From the NCBI GenBank assembly GCA_900541695.1, contig UQKL01000001.1, positions 124,001 through 188,000 of the forward strand: 64,000 bases of DNA. Reading direction: 5' to 3'. The notes beneath the pieces were generated by a model, which had not been told where the DNA came from, searched no databases, and was given only the letters and a program-made list of their open reading frames with translations. Position 1 is the first letter of the stretch; each line of letters starts with the position of its first letter. Of this stretch, positions 49,977 to 59,079 are shown piece by piece. Made by a program: the position numbers and the translations under genes. The stretch is from an uncultured Collinsella sp. (GTDB lineage: Bacteria > Actinomycetota > Coriobacteriia > Coriobacteriales > Coriobacteriaceae).

Positions 49977-50195
49977 TTATTTGCTCAGACACTCTTCGAA
50001 AGCTCGTTTTTCACTCTGAGTAAAATGCCCTTCCCAGTCAGTCCACGAACAGGAAGGTAACTCACAGCGAGCGGAGTCGAAACCCTCTGCCGTCGGTCGT
50101 TCAAAATGCACGATAACCTTTTCGGTATCGCCATCTGTAATCAGGTCAGAATGAACGACCTCGGTACCATCTTCGAATGTCATATACGGGTACAT
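49977..50195 (-). CDS. Conserved small hypothetical protein
   Basis: About 72 residues from an ATG at 50195, preceded by GAGGTGG; an upstream start at 50237 would add 14 residues with poor SD. MYPYMTFEDGTEVVHSDLI, VIVHFERPTAEGFDSARCELPS, SWTDWEGHFTQSEKRAFEECL has an all-beta-then-helix look and several conserved-looking acidic and aromatic residues, but I do not assign a family. It lies upstream of the peptide operon on the same strand and is separated from it by about 100 bases with the direct repeats. Possibly part of the island. Confidence 0.55.
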   Translation of the reverse strand: MYPYMTFEDGTEVVHSDLITDGDTEKVIVHFERPTAEGFDSARCELPSCSWTDWEGHFTQSEKRAFEECLSK

Positions 50196-50371
50196 CACGT
50201 AAACCACCTCGCAATCGTAAGTCCAGTTTAGCATCAAGCTATTTCGCCAAAGACAGCAAGCCCACCCTTGATGAGTTGATGGTATCTGTTAAATGACACG
50301 TACGATTCACATCTGGTGGGTACCCTGATGGCTACACGAAACGAAGCAGATTTACATCGGGAGGACCCCGT

Positions 50372-51325
50372 ATGACGACCAAGTACACCGATGCGCCGCG
50401 TACGCGCGTCATGACGCCGGCATCGCTCAATAACGGCGTGCACGAGAACCATTCCATCGGACAGACCATGGCCATCGCGCCCAAAAAGGGCCTGTTTGAC
50501 GACATTTCCATTCCCCAGATCATCGCCGGCGCCGCAGCTGCCGCCACGAGCGTGGCGCTTGCTTCAAAGATCGGCATTGCCGGCTCGGTGATTGGTGCCG
50601 CTGTGAGCTCAGTCATCACTGTTGTGTCCTCGCAGGTCTATCGCCACTTTATCTCTGCCAGCGCCGAAGCAATCAAGGGCACGCATGCCGCTGTCGACTA
50701 CCCTACCGGCGCCTACGAGCCCGTTGAGCCCAATGTCGAGGAGCACCTAGGTGGCGCCGCAACCACGCAGGAGATGCGCCAGGTTGCGGGACGCGCGACC
50801 ACGGCGCGCGTCGCTCCCAACAGCCTGCGCGCCAAGGCGGCAGCAGAGCGCAGCCAGACGCAAAAGAAGGTCATCGTCTTCTCGATCGCCATCGCCATCG
50901 TCGCGGTCATCGCCTGCGCCGGCGCCATCCTTATCACCACAGCCGGTGAGGGTCTGGGCGAGCGTCCCGAGCCAATCCTGTCGTCGCGCACGACCGAGAG
51001 CGATGCAAATGGCAACACCCAGTCGCAGGATCAGCAGGCACAGGCGGACGATACGCAAGACAGTTCTACCTCTGCCAATTCGTCCTCGAACACCCAAAAC
51101 CAATCGCAGGGCGTCGATTCCTCTGCGAACAACAGCGGCACGCAATCCGGCACGACTGACTCAAGCCAAACGACTGACGGCTCTCAACCGAACACGGGCG
51201 ACCAGGCGAATGGCAATACACCGAGTACGGGATCTACCGACAACAGCAACACCAACAGCTCGAGCGGAACCGCGTCCGGCACGGCATCTGACAGTTCAAG
51301 CCAAGGCACGACATCGGGCAACTAG
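50372..51325 (+). CDS. Membrane protein with low-complexity Ser/Thr/Asn extracellular tail
   Basis: 317 residues. GGGAGGACC precedes the ATG. Residues about 45-90 form a hydrophobic hairpin (SIPQIIAGAAAAATSVALASKIGIAGSVIGAAVSSVITVVSSQ in part), a second membrane helix is VIVFSIAIAIVAVIACAGAIL at about 168-190, and residues 210-317 are a tail of Ser, Thr, Asn, Gln and Gly that looks like a glycosylated or unstructured extracellular stalk. No catalytic motif. It follows no obvious operon; a terminator comes after. Function unknown. Confidence 0.75.
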   Translation: MTTKYTDAPRTRVMTPASLNNGVHENHSIGQTMAIAPKKGLFDDISIPQIIAGAAAAATSVALASKIGIAGSVIGAAVSSVITVVSSQVYRHFISASAEAIKGTHAAVDYPTGAYEPVEPNVEEHLGGAATTQEMRQVAGRATTARVAPNSLRAKAAAERSQTQKKVIVFSIAIAIVAVIACAGAILITTAGEGLGERPEPILSSRTTESDANGNTQSQDQQAQADDTQDSSTSANSSSNTQNQSQGVDSSANNSGTQSGTTDSSQTTDGSQPNTGDQANGNTPSTGSTDNSNTNSSSGTASGTASDSSSQGTTSGN

Positions 51326-51356
51326 GCACTGCATCCCCAGATAGGCAACCTGTACA

Positions 51357-51389
51357 ACGGGCGCGAATCGACAGCGGTTCGCGCCCGTT
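51357..51389 (+). terminator. Intrinsic terminator
   Basis: ACGGGCGCGAA pairs with TTCGCGCCCGT around a nine-base loop and is followed by TTGCC, 31 bases after the membrane protein stop. Confidence 0.75.
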
Positions 51390-51461
51390 TGCCTTGGGCG
51401 CCGTCATGGCGAGCGCCATGCGATGGTAAGATGCTTTACATGTGTAAAGAGGAGATTTGCC

Positions 51462-52763
51462 ATGAGCAAGACAATAGTTAGGCCCATGCTTTCGCTGGGC
51501 AACCACATCTATCTGTATCGCCTGCTGCGCGATGCGATTGGGTGTGGCAAGCAAACGTTTATGACGCAGGTCGAAGAGGCTCTCGCCGTTGGCGACATGA
51601 CTGCTTATGACCTGGGCTTCGAGTCCACGCGCGAGTTGCTCGAGGAACTCGACGACTGCATTAAGCTGACTGTCTTTAAGGGCGGTCGCCTGTATGCCAC
51701 GGTCATCGCCAACGAGGCATGGGATGCCGCACTTGCCAAGGGCGAGGACAAGCCCAAGGCTGCCAAGGGAGCCAAGCAGTCCTATAAAAAGAAAAAGCGC
51801 GGCGAGAAGGACCTCAAGGCTGTACGCCCCAAGCACGTTAAGCGTCCCGAACCAGAAGCCGCGGTTGAAGCTGTGCCGGAGCCCGAGCCCGAGACAGAGA
51901 TCGAAGTCGCTATTGAGGTGGCAGCAGAAGCCGAAACCGAAATCGCCGCCATGACCGATCCCGAAGTCATGTCAGAACAGGAAGCCGCTGCGGAGCTCAA
52001 CGAGGCTCCCAAGTCGACAACCGAAGAAGCCGCTGACCAATCCGAGACGCCTGCGTTCCAAAACAGCGATGTCTTTGGCAACGAGGCCGAGGACGATCAG
52101 TCCGACGAGCCCGCCGATCAAGGCGCTACCGAGTCGGCGCCGGAGCCCGAGACGCCGCAGCCCGCCATCTCGCTCACGGTTGTCTATGACCCCGAGAACG
52201 CCAACGCCGGCATCACCACCATGGCCTCCACGCCCATTGAGGCAAAGCTGCCTGTCGAGGCAGAGGACTCCCCGCAAGCCGATGCCAAAACCGAGACTGA
52301 AGACACATCCGTCTCCGTGGAACCGACAGATTCCGCAGTTAAGCCGGAACCGGTGCCTGAGTCTGCACCCGTCATCGAGTCCGCATCCGAACCTGTCTAT
52401 GACCAGATTCCCGCACCGGCTCCGGTCCCCGCTGCAGCACCGGCCCCCGCACCCGCAACGCCCGCCATCCCCGAGGACTTCCCCGTCGATTTCGCAACCG
52501 AGGTCTTCTGCCCCGGCCCGCTTCTGCACCAGCTGTCGACCTATCTCCCCTACGGCGCCGATACCCTCGGCATTGTCGGCGAGTACTACTGGATCGCCCG
52601 CGAGCGCGGTACCATCGAGGCCGCGCGAAACCGCGCAAGCTTCCCCCTGCACTACACGCAGGCCGGCGAGCGCCGCGAAGTCACCGTGCGCATCCGCCGC
52701 AACACCACCGGAGGCCTCGGAGCCACCTGGACCGTCGACAAGGTTGAAGAATCCAACGAATAG
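51462..52763 (+). CDS. Hypothetical protein with acidic Ala/Pro/Glu linker
   Basis: 433 residues from the ATG at 51462 (AGAGGAG upstream). N-terminal block about 1-105: RPMLSLGNHIYLYRLLRDAIGCGKQTFMTQ and DDCIKLTVFKGGRLYATVIANEAWD, then a Lys-rich strip (KKKKRGEKDLKAVRPKHVKR), a very acidic region (about 130-330, many Glu/Pro/Ala/Thr repeats), and a C-terminal domain about 340-433 with DFATEVFCPGPLLHQLSTYLPYGADTLGIVGEYY and RREVTVRIRRNTTGGLGATWTVDKV. The two ends look globular and are not recognised. Terminator follows immediately. No operon partners. Confidence 0.7.
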   Translation: MSKTIVRPMLSLGNHIYLYRLLRDAIGCGKQTFMTQVEEALAVGDMTAYDLGFESTRELLEELDDCIKLTVFKGGRLYATVIANEAWDAALAKGEDKPKAAKGAKQSYKKKKRGEKDLKAVRPKHVKRPEPEAAVEAVPEPEPETEIEVAIEVAAEAETEIAAMTDPEVMSEQEAAAELNEAPKSTTEEAADQSETPAFQNSDVFGNEAEDDQSDEPADQGATESAPEPETPQPAISLTVVYDPENANAGITTMASTPIEAKLPVEAEDSPQADAKTETEDTSVSVEPTDSAVKPEPVPESAPVIESASEPVYDQIPAPAPVPAAAPAPAPATPAIPEDFPVDFATEVFCPGPLLHQLSTYLPYGADTLGIVGEYYWIARERGTIEAARNRASFPLHYTQAGERREVTVRIRRNTTGGLGATWTVDKVEESNE

Positions 52764-52764
52764 C

Positions 52765-52811
52765 AAAATGCGGCGAACGTCACAAAAACGTTCGCCGCAT
52801 TTTTTTATTTT
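52765..52811 (+). terminator. Intrinsic terminator
   Basis: Perfect 16 bp stem AAAATGCGGCGAACGT and its complement around a seven-base loop, followed by seven T residues. Two bases past the hypothetical protein stop. Confidence 0.93.
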
Positions 52812-52866
52812 CCCAGGTTGAGCATAAGTTCGTGTGACAAAGGGGCTGTCCCTTTGCCACATCAAA

Positions 52867-54546
52867 CTAGTCCCTGGTAAGTTTCCTGTGGATACGATGC
52901 GGCTGGGCTGCGTCCTCGCCCAGGCGCTCGATACGGTTGGCCTGATAGGCCTCGAAGTTGCCCTCGAACCAATACCAGTTGCCCGGATTCTCGTCGGTGC
53001 CCTCCCACGCCAGAATGTGCGTGGCGACGCGGTCCAGGAACATACGGTCGTGGCTGATGACCACCGAGCAGCCCGGGAACTCGAGCAGCGCCGCTTCAAG
53101 CGAGGACAGCGTCTCGACGTCGAGGTCGTTCGTGGGCTCGTCGAGGAGCAGCAGGTTGCCGCCCTGCTTGAGCGTAAGCGCCAAGTTCAGACGGTTGCGC
53201 TCGCCACCGGAGAGTACGCCAGCGCGCTTCTGCTGGTCCTGGCCCTTAAAGCCAAAGCTCGCCACATAAGCGCGGCTCGGAACCTCGGTCTCGCCGACCA
53301 TCATGTGGTCCAGGCCATCCGAGACGACCTCCCACAGGTTCTTGTCGGGGTCGATGCCGGAACGGTTCTGGTCGACGTAAGAAATCTTGACGGTCTCGCC
53401 CACCTCGAGCTCGCCCGAAGTCAGCGGCTCCAGGCCCACAATCGTCTTGAACAGCGTGGTCTTACCGACACCGTTGGGGCCGATAACGCCCACAATGCCG
53501 TTGCGCGGCAGGGTGAACGAAAGGTCATCGATGAGCACGCGGCCATCGAACTCCTTGTGCAGGTGATGGGCCTCGAGCACCTTGTTGCCCAGACGCGGGC
53601 CCACAGGGATGCGGATGTCGGTCCAGTCGAGCTTCTGGCTTGCGCGGGCCTCGGCCTCCATCTCCTCGTAGCGAGCCAGACGGGCCTTGTTCTTGGCCTG
53701 GCGAGCCTTGGGCGAGCTGCGTACCCACTCGAGCTCGGCCTCCATGCGCTTGGCGAGCTTGGCGTCACGGTTGCCCTGGGCCTCGATACGCGCGGCCTTG
53801 GTCTCCAGATACGTGGAGTAATTGCCCTTGTAGGGATAAAGGTGACCGCGGTCGACCTCGCAGATCCACTCGGCAACGTTATCCAGGAAGTAGCGATCGT
53901 GTGTGACGGCAAGCACCGCGCCCTGGTAGTTGTGCAGGAAGTGCTCGAGCCACAGGATCGACTCGGCGTCCAGGTGGTTCGTGGGCTCGTCGAGCAGCAG
54001 CAGGTCGGGAGCCTCGAGCAGCAGCTTGCACAGGGCCACGCGACGGCGCTCGCCGCCGGAAAGCACGTTGACCGGCATGTCGGAATCGGGCAGCTGCAGG
54101 GCGTCCATGGCCTGGCCGAGCTTGGAATCGATATCCCAGCCGTCGGCGGCATCGATCTCGTCCTGGAGCTTGCCCATCTCGGCCATAAGGGCGTCCATGT
54201 CGCAATCCGGGTCGCACATCTCCTCGCCGATCTTATTGAAGCGATCGACCTTGGCGATCATATCGCCAAACGCCATGCGCACGTTCTCGATGACGGTCTT
54301 GTCGTCGTCGAGCGGCGGCTCCTGCTGCAGGATACCCACGGTGTAGCCGGGGGTGAGCCTGGCATCGCCGTTGGAGACCTCCTCAATGCCGGCCATGATC
54401 TTGAGCAGGGTCGACTTGCCCATGCCGTTGGGACCCACGACGCCGATCTTGGCACCGGGGTAGAAGCTCAGGGTCACGTCGTCAAGGATTACCTTGTCGC
54501 CATGGGCCTTGCGAGCCTGATACATCTGGTAGATAAACTCCGCCAT
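52867..54546 (-). CDS. ettA: Energy-dependent translational throttle protein EttA (ABC-F)
   Basis: 559 residues, the usual EttA length. MAEFIYQMYQARKAHGDKVILDDVTLSFYPGAKIGVVGPNGMGKST carries Walker A of domain 1, LSGGERRRVALCKLLL the first signature, then the EttA arm and linker (EWVRSSPKARQAKNKARLARYEE), GPNGVGKTTLFKT as the second Walker A and LSGGERNRLNLALTLKQGGNLLLLDEPTNDLD. EttA binds the E site and gates the first peptide bond in response to energy status. No SD stronger than AGGATAGGA near the ATG. Single gene; neighbours convergent. Confidence 0.96.
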   Translation of the reverse strand: MAEFIYQMYQARKAHGDKVILDDVTLSFYPGAKIGVVGPNGMGKSTLLKIMAGIEEVSNGDARLTPGYTVGILQQEPPLDDDKTVIENVRMAFGDMIAKVDRFNKIGEEMCDPDCDMDALMAEMGKLQDEIDAADGWDIDSKLGQAMDALQLPDSDMPVNVLSGGERRRVALCKLLLEAPDLLLLDEPTNHLDAESILWLEHFLHNYQGAVLAVTHDRYFLDNVAEWICEVDRGHLYPYKGNYSTYLETKAARIEAQGNRDAKLAKRMEAELEWVRSSPKARQAKNKARLARYEEMEAEARASQKLDWTDIRIPVGPRLGNKVLEAHHLHKEFDGRVLIDDLSFTLPRNGIVGVIGPNGVGKTTLFKTIVGLEPLTSGELEVGETVKISYVDQNRSGIDPDKNLWEVVSDGLDHMMVGETEVPSRAYVASFGFKGQDQQKRAGVLSGGERNRLNLALTLKQGGNLLLLDEPTNDLDVETLSSLEAALLEFPGCSVVISHDRMFLDRVATHILAWEGTDENPGNWYWFEGNFEAYQANRIERLGEDAAQPHRIHRKLTRD

Positions 54547-54730
54547 ATGTCTGTCCTATCCTTTCTACCTGCTGTTTCCCTATTCTTGATTCGCTTTAGT
54601 GGAAACGAAATGAGGGAACCAGCTCTGAAACTTAACGAAAAAGGGGCATGGTTGCCCACACCCCCTAATACTACCTGGGAAAAGTCCCCCGGAACATACT
54701 ATGAACTGCGTACGCTAGTTTTCCGCAACC

Positions 54731-55435
54731 TTAGCGAACGGCTCGCTGCGATTTACGCCACAGCAGATACGAATAGGCGTAGGCAGCTCCGGTCGAACCA
54801 AACGCCAGAGCCGCAATCACCGCGGCGACGACTTCACTCGAAAGCACGCTGCCCGCCACGCCCATCACAATCAGGCCAACACCCAGCACCATAAAGCAGG
54901 CACCGCCAAAGCGCTGCGTACGGCGCCAGTTCTCGGGATCGGCAAGCGCCCAGGGCGTCTTGATACCGAGCGTATAGTTCTGCTTCACACGCGGCAAGTA
55001 GTTGCCTACGCCGATGAACAGCAAACCGACAACACCGGAAATCAGCACGTTAACCGAACCGACCGCCGGCACCACGCCCCAGACCGTAAGCTCTCCCAGC
55101 CAGCTTATGGCGCACATGAACAAGGTGAAGGCGATTACGAAGCCCTGGTAGAACTTGCCCGAGGTTCGATATGCCTCACCTTTGGGGTCGATGCGCGGCA
55201 CCACGCAGAACATTGCGAGAAGCGCCAGAGGCAGCACGCCGAGCGCGGAGGCCATCCAGCTAGGACCCCAACCGTCGACGGCGCCGTTCGCGCCCCAGTG
55301 CGTGGGAATCTGCGCAGGCAAGCTCGGCATCACCATGAGGTGCGCTACGACATTGGCGACGCACAGAGCGACCAGCGCAATCCACACGCGCGACGATACC
55401 CCCGTGGGGTGAATGCCCTTGTTTTCGTTATTCAT
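54731..55435 (-). CDS. SdpI family membrane protein
   Basis: 234 residues from the ATG at 55435 (GAAGGTGATAAGG upstream). Hydrophobic spans near 15-35, 55-75, 90-110, 120-140, 165-185 and 190-215. LPAQIPTHWGANGAVDGWG is the DUF1648 element, and NYTLGIKTPWALADPENWRRTQRFGG is the SdpI-domain signature. In Bacillus SdpI gives immunity to the SdpC cannibalism toxin and sequesters the repressor SdpR. Here it overlaps an ArsR-type repressor gene, the same sdpR-sdpI layout, but no sdpC-like toxin gene is nearby. Confidence 0.9.
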   Translation of the reverse strand: MNNENKGIHPTGVSSRVWIALVALCVANVVAHLMVMPSLPAQIPTHWGANGAVDGWGPSWMASALGVLPLALLAMFCVVPRIDPKGEAYRTSGKFYQGFVIAFTLFMCAISWLGELTVWGVVPAVGSVNVLISGVVGLLFIGVGNYLPRVKQNYTLGIKTPWALADPENWRRTQRFGGACFMVLGVGLIVMGVAGSVLSSEVVAAVIAALAFGSTGAAYAYSYLLWRKSQRAVR

Positions 55436-55706
55436 CCTTATCACCTTCCGTGTTTGTAAAACCCATAAACCAGCCAATCAAATCCTGCATGACGGTGGTG
55501 TTTAAGCTGTATACGATGTTTTGGCCATGGCGCTCGTCGGTCACCAACCCGGCGTTTTTGAGCGTCGCCAAGTGATGGCTCAGCGACGGCTTACTGATAT
55601 CGAAATGCTCGGCAAGCTCCCCCGCCGTGCAATTGCCCTCGCGCAGCAACTCCAAAATGCGCCGTCGCGTTGGATCGGCAAGCGCCTTAAAACCCTCTCC
55701 CGGCAT
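55428..55706 (-). CDS. ArsR-family repressor (SdpR-like)
   Basis: 92 residues from the ATG at 55706, which has AGGAGG five bases upstream. MPGEGFKALADPTRRRILELLREGNCTAGELAEHFDISKPSLSHHL is the winged HTH with the recognition helix SKPSLSHHLATLKNAGLV. No metal-binding ELCVCDL-type Cys motif, so it probably responds to protein partners like SdpR. It overlaps the sdpI start by eight bases, so repressor and membrane protein are coupled and the repressor likely controls its own operon. Confidence 0.92.
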   Translation of the reverse strand: MPGEGFKALADPTRRRILELLREGNCTAGELAEHFDISKPSLSHHLATLKNAGLVTDERHGQNIVYSLNTTVMQDLIGWFMGFTNTEGDKDE

Positions 55707-55885
55707 AAGACCTCCTCTCATCATCTCTCATGACGCGCACACTATACTCGATATTTAGATGTTTGTCTAACTATCTAATCGAAATGCTTCAAACCACATC
55801 AGAGTAAGCGCCATCGCAACCTATGGGCGATTACCTATAATGGCGATAGCTAAAACACGATTCGCTTCCCCATCGGAGGATGTCT

Positions 55886-56677
55886 ATGACCGAAACTGCT
55901 GCACTCGTCGAGACACGCGACACCAAGCTCGAGATCATCATGGGCCGCGAGGCGCTCGACAAACTCGCCGCCGCCACGGTGCTGGTGCTCGGCTGCGGAG
56001 GCGTGGGCTCCAACTGCTGCGAGGCACTCGCCCGCGGCGGCATCGGTCATTTCGTCATTCTGGACAAGGACATCATCGCGCCCAGCAATATCAATCGCCA
56101 GGCCATCGCCTTTCACAGCACCGTCGGCAAGCGCAAAGTGGACGTGATGGATGCCATGATCCGCGATATCAATCCCGCCGCCACCGTTATCAAACGCACC
56201 GAATACCTGCTGAGCGACAACATCGACGAGTTCTTCGCGAGCGTTTTGGAGCAGACGGACGGCAAGCTCGACTACGTCGTCGACGCCATCGACACCATCT
56301 CGGCCAAGCTCACCATTGCCAAATATGCTCAGGACCACGACATTCGTTTGGTTAGCTCCATGGGCGGGGCCAACAAGCTCCATCCCGAGTGCCTCCGCTT
56401 TGCCGACATCTTCGATACGGTACGTGACCCCATGAGCCGCATTATGCGCAAAGAATGTAAGAAGCGCGGAATCAAGAGCCTACATGTACTGTTTAGCTGC
56501 GAGGAATCGGTTAAGACACAGCCCCGCGACCCTTCCAACATCCACGAGCGTACCGAGCTCGGAACCGCCAGCTTTATGCCGCCCATCATGGGCCAGATGA
56601 TCGCCGGCGAGGTTATCCGCCAGATCAGTGGCCGCGGCACCGAGCACGTGCGTGCCGATGGCCAGCGCCTAGACTAG
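55886..56677 (+). CDS. tcdA: tRNA threonylcarbamoyladenosine dehydratase
   Basis: 263 residues from the ATG at 55886 (GGAGG six bases upstream; an ATG at 55880 lacks a spacer). LVLGCGGVGSNCCEALARGGIGHFVILDKDIIAPSNINRQ is the E1-like adenylation site with the Arg finger, followed by VVDAIDTISAKL and NKLHPECLRFADIFDT. It cyclises t6A37 to ct6A in tRNAs that read ANN codons. The catalytic Cys candidate is in FSCEESVK. It lies 15 bases before tatD in the same direction. Confidence 0.93.
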   Translation: MTETAALVETRDTKLEIIMGREALDKLAAATVLVLGCGGVGSNCCEALARGGIGHFVILDKDIIAPSNINRQAIAFHSTVGKRKVDVMDAMIRDINPAATVIKRTEYLLSDNIDEFFASVLEQTDGKLDYVVDAIDTISAKLTIAKYAQDHDIRLVSSMGGANKLHPECLRFADIFDTVRDPMSRIMRKECKKRGIKSLHVLFSCEESVKTQPRDPSNIHERTELGTASFMPPIMGQMIAGEVIRQISGRGTEHVRADGQRLD

Positions 56678-56691
56678 CGGAGCGCGCCGAG

Positions 56692-57474
56692 ATGGAGCCC
56701 CGGTTATTTGATGCACACTGCCATCTTGATTTAATGGCTCACCCGGACGCCGTTGCCGATGAGGCAACGGCGCTGGGCTTGGGTCTATTTGATTGCGGCG
56801 TCGATCCACGCGACTTCGCTAGCGCACACGGGCGAACCCGTCGCCTTCCTACCGTCATCAAGGGCATCGGCCTCCATCCCTGGTGGCTCGCCGACGGCCG
56901 CTGCGGTCCCGCCGAAGTCAATCTGCTTTGCGAAGTTGCTGCCCAAGAGCGCTACATCGGCGAAGTCGGGCTCGACTTTTCCGCGCGCTTTGCTGGAAGT
57001 GAGCCGCTACAAATACAGGCACTTAACCGGCTCTGCGATGCACTCGTGCAGCATCCTCTTACCGGGCGCGTGATATCAATTCACGCCGTTCGTTCGGCAG
57101 GAGCCGTACTGGACGTCCTCGAATCGCATGGACTACTCATCCCAAACCCCGACTCCCCCGCTATCATCTTCCACTGGTTTAGCGGCACTTCGAACGAACT
57201 CGCCCGCGCGCGAAACGCAAACTGCTATTTTTCCGTGAACGAGCGTATGCTCGCCACCAAGCGCGGTCGCGAATATGCCCGGCAGATTCCACTCGACCGT
57301 CTACTGCTCGAGACCGATGCGCCAGCCGAGCCAAACACAGAAACAAGCGCGCAGTCGCTCATCAGATCGCTCGCAAGGACCTCGATGCGCATCGCCTCAC
57401 TCAAAAACTGTGACGCAAAGCGCATCGAGTCGGCAGTTTTAGCAAATGCGCACTCTGTTTTTGACCTTCGCTAA
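56692..57474 (+). CDS. TatD family deoxyribonuclease
   Basis: 260 residues. FDAHCHLDLMA (HXH), KGIGLHPWWLA, IGEVGLDF (metal Glu), SIHAVRSAG, IFHWFSGTSNEL and LLLETDAP are the metal-dependent TatD TIM-barrel sites in order. TatD proteins are 3'-5' exonucleases or deoxyribonucleases acting in DNA repair. Some differences from the canonical pattern (IHAVRSAGAV instead of IHxRxA) suggest a diverged member. It follows tcdA after 14 bases; a 3' terminator was not obvious. Confidence 0.88.
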   Translation: MEPRLFDAHCHLDLMAHPDAVADEATALGLGLFDCGVDPRDFASAHGRTRRLPTVIKGIGLHPWWLADGRCGPAEVNLLCEVAAQERYIGEVGLDFSARFAGSEPLQIQALNRLCDALVQHPLTGRVISIHAVRSAGAVLDVLESHGLLIPNPDSPAIIFHWFSGTSNELARARNANCYFSVNERMLATKRGREYARQIPLDRLLLETDAPAEPNTETSAQSLIRSLARTSMRIASLKNCDAKRIESAVLANAHSVFDLR

Positions 57475-57555
57475 CTCCTGTGGGCAAAAATGCCAAGGGG
57501 CATGCAAATCGCACAACGCAGTCCCTATTTTGGAAGACAGTACAATTCGGCAGCA

Positions 57556-59073
57556 TTACACCAATTCGTGCATGAGATCACGGTTGCGTGCATACAATTC
57601 GTCAAAGATATGACGGCGCGACGCATATAACTCGTGGGCAGTCATATCAGGCACGATTGTTTGCGCAACGCCAAGGACTTGGGCGAGCTCATCCCATGAT
57701 GCATAGGCGCCACCTGCGAGAGCTGCCATGATGGCATCACCGAAGCATGCGCCCACCGTAACCTTGGCAACCGAGACCTCGCGCCCACATACGTCGGCGA
57801 TAGCCTGCATCCAAACTGGATTCTTGGTTCCACCTCCGACAAGCATAATGCGCCCAATTGGCAGTCCATGTTCTCGCTCGATAATGTCGACATGGGATGC
57901 AACGGTATACGCGACGCCTTCCAAGGCGGCACGAACCATATGGGCTCGTGTATGCCTTCCGGTCAGGCCAAAGAAGACGCCACGCGCCTCGGGATCGTTG
58001 AGCGGAGTGCGCTCCCCCGCAAAGTACGGCAGACACAGGAGCCCATCGGCACCCGGCGCCACACCGGCGGCATCATGCGCCATAACCGAATATGCATCGG
58101 GGCCACCGTGGCCCTCGGCCTCCACGGCGTCGCGATACAGCTCTTGGCGCAGCCACGATGTGAGCGCACCCGCCGTATTGGTCCCCGCGCAGATCCCGTA
58201 AGTTCCGGGAATGATAAACGTCCCTGGCCACAGGCGGGCATCATCGACCATATGATCAGCTAGATAGATGAAATACGCCGTACTCCCCAACTGAACCATC
58301 ATATCGCCGGGACGAAATACACCCGTCGAAATGGCCTCGGCACCAGAGTCGCCCGTTCCCACTAAGACAGGTGTCCCTGCCGCGAGCCCCGTCGCCTCAG
58401 CCGCACGCTGAGTAATCACCCCGGCAATATCGGTAGCCGACATTACCTCCGCCATCTGGTCAGGCCGGCAGAAACGAGCACATTCCCGAGCATCAACCTT
58501 CCAAGTGAAGCGGTCGTATAGGGGAAGAAAATCCTCCGCCAAATAACGGTCCACCGTAAAACGCCCCGTCAACTTTGCGCACAGAAACGATGACGCCGTC
58601 AGGAACTTCGCGGCACGTTCGTGCACCTCGGGCATATTCTCCTTAAACCACAAGATCTTGGGAGCAATATCTGACGAACAGGGATCGTGCCCGAAAAGCT
58701 CGCGTGCGCGATCTGACCCATATTCGGAAAGAAGCTCGTCAATCTGCGGTTTCGAGCGTGCATCGACTCCATACAAAATCGCGGGCGCCAGCGCGTTGCA
58801 CTCGGTATCGACCGGTACGCAGTCGCAGCCCAATGCGGAAAGGCCCACGCATCCGATCTGTGCCGCGTTAACCCCCGATCGCGCCACCAGCTCGCGCGAC
58901 AAGCGGCAAAAATCGCCCCACCAAACGGCCTCGGCATCATGCTGGTACCATCCGTCACACGGGCTGTCCGTCTCATGTCCACAAGAGGCTTGGCAAACGA
59001 TGTTGCATCGATCATCGATTAAAACGCCTTTAGAGGCGCTTGTCCCAATATCAATACCCAGATAGAGCGCCAT
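57556..59073 (-). CDS. FGGY-family carbohydrate kinase
   Basis: 505 residues. MALYLGIDIGTSASKGVLIDD is the phosphate-1 motif, GWYQHDAEAVWW and GLSALGCDCVPVD follow, then GTGDSGAEAISTGVF and GGGTKNPVWMQAIADVCGREV (adenosine). Length and layout fit xylulokinase-like FGGY kinases, which phosphorylate sugars or sugar acids. Last gene of the leftward catabolic cluster; the BtpA gene ends only six bases upstream. Substrate unknown but presumably fits a product of the Amadori or C-nucleoside pathway around it. Confidence 0.9.
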   Translation of the reverse strand: MALYLGIDIGTSASKGVLIDDRCNIVCQASCGHETDSPCDGWYQHDAEAVWWGDFCRLSRELVARSGVNAAQIGCVGLSALGCDCVPVDTECNALAPAILYGVDARSKPQIDELLSEYGSDRARELFGHDPCSSDIAPKILWFKENMPEVHERAAKFLTASSFLCAKLTGRFTVDRYLAEDFLPLYDRFTWKVDARECARFCRPDQMAEVMSATDIAGVITQRAAEATGLAAGTPVLVGTGDSGAEAISTGVFRPGDMMVQLGSTAYFIYLADHMVDDARLWPGTFIIPGTYGICAGTNTAGALTSWLRQELYRDAVEAEGHGGPDAYSVMAHDAAGVAPGADGLLCLPYFAGERTPLNDPEARGVFFGLTGRHTRAHMVRAALEGVAYTVASHVDIIEREHGLPIGRIMLVGGGTKNPVWMQAIADVCGREVSVAKVTVGACFGDAIMAALAGGAYASWDELAQVLGVAQTIVPDMTAHELYASRRHIFDELYARNRDLMHELV

Positions 59074-59079
59074 AGGTGC

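Noticed and set aside
52840..52866. Hairpin GACAAAGGGG with CCCCTTTG after ettA as a terminator
   Set aside because: Stem is short and there is no T run; it resembles dispersed repeat sequence. Not listed as a terminator.
52834..54894. 686-codon plus-strand open frame opposite ettA
   Set aside because: Antisense shadow of ettA caused by GC-rich third positions; no SD, no family, low-complexity composition.
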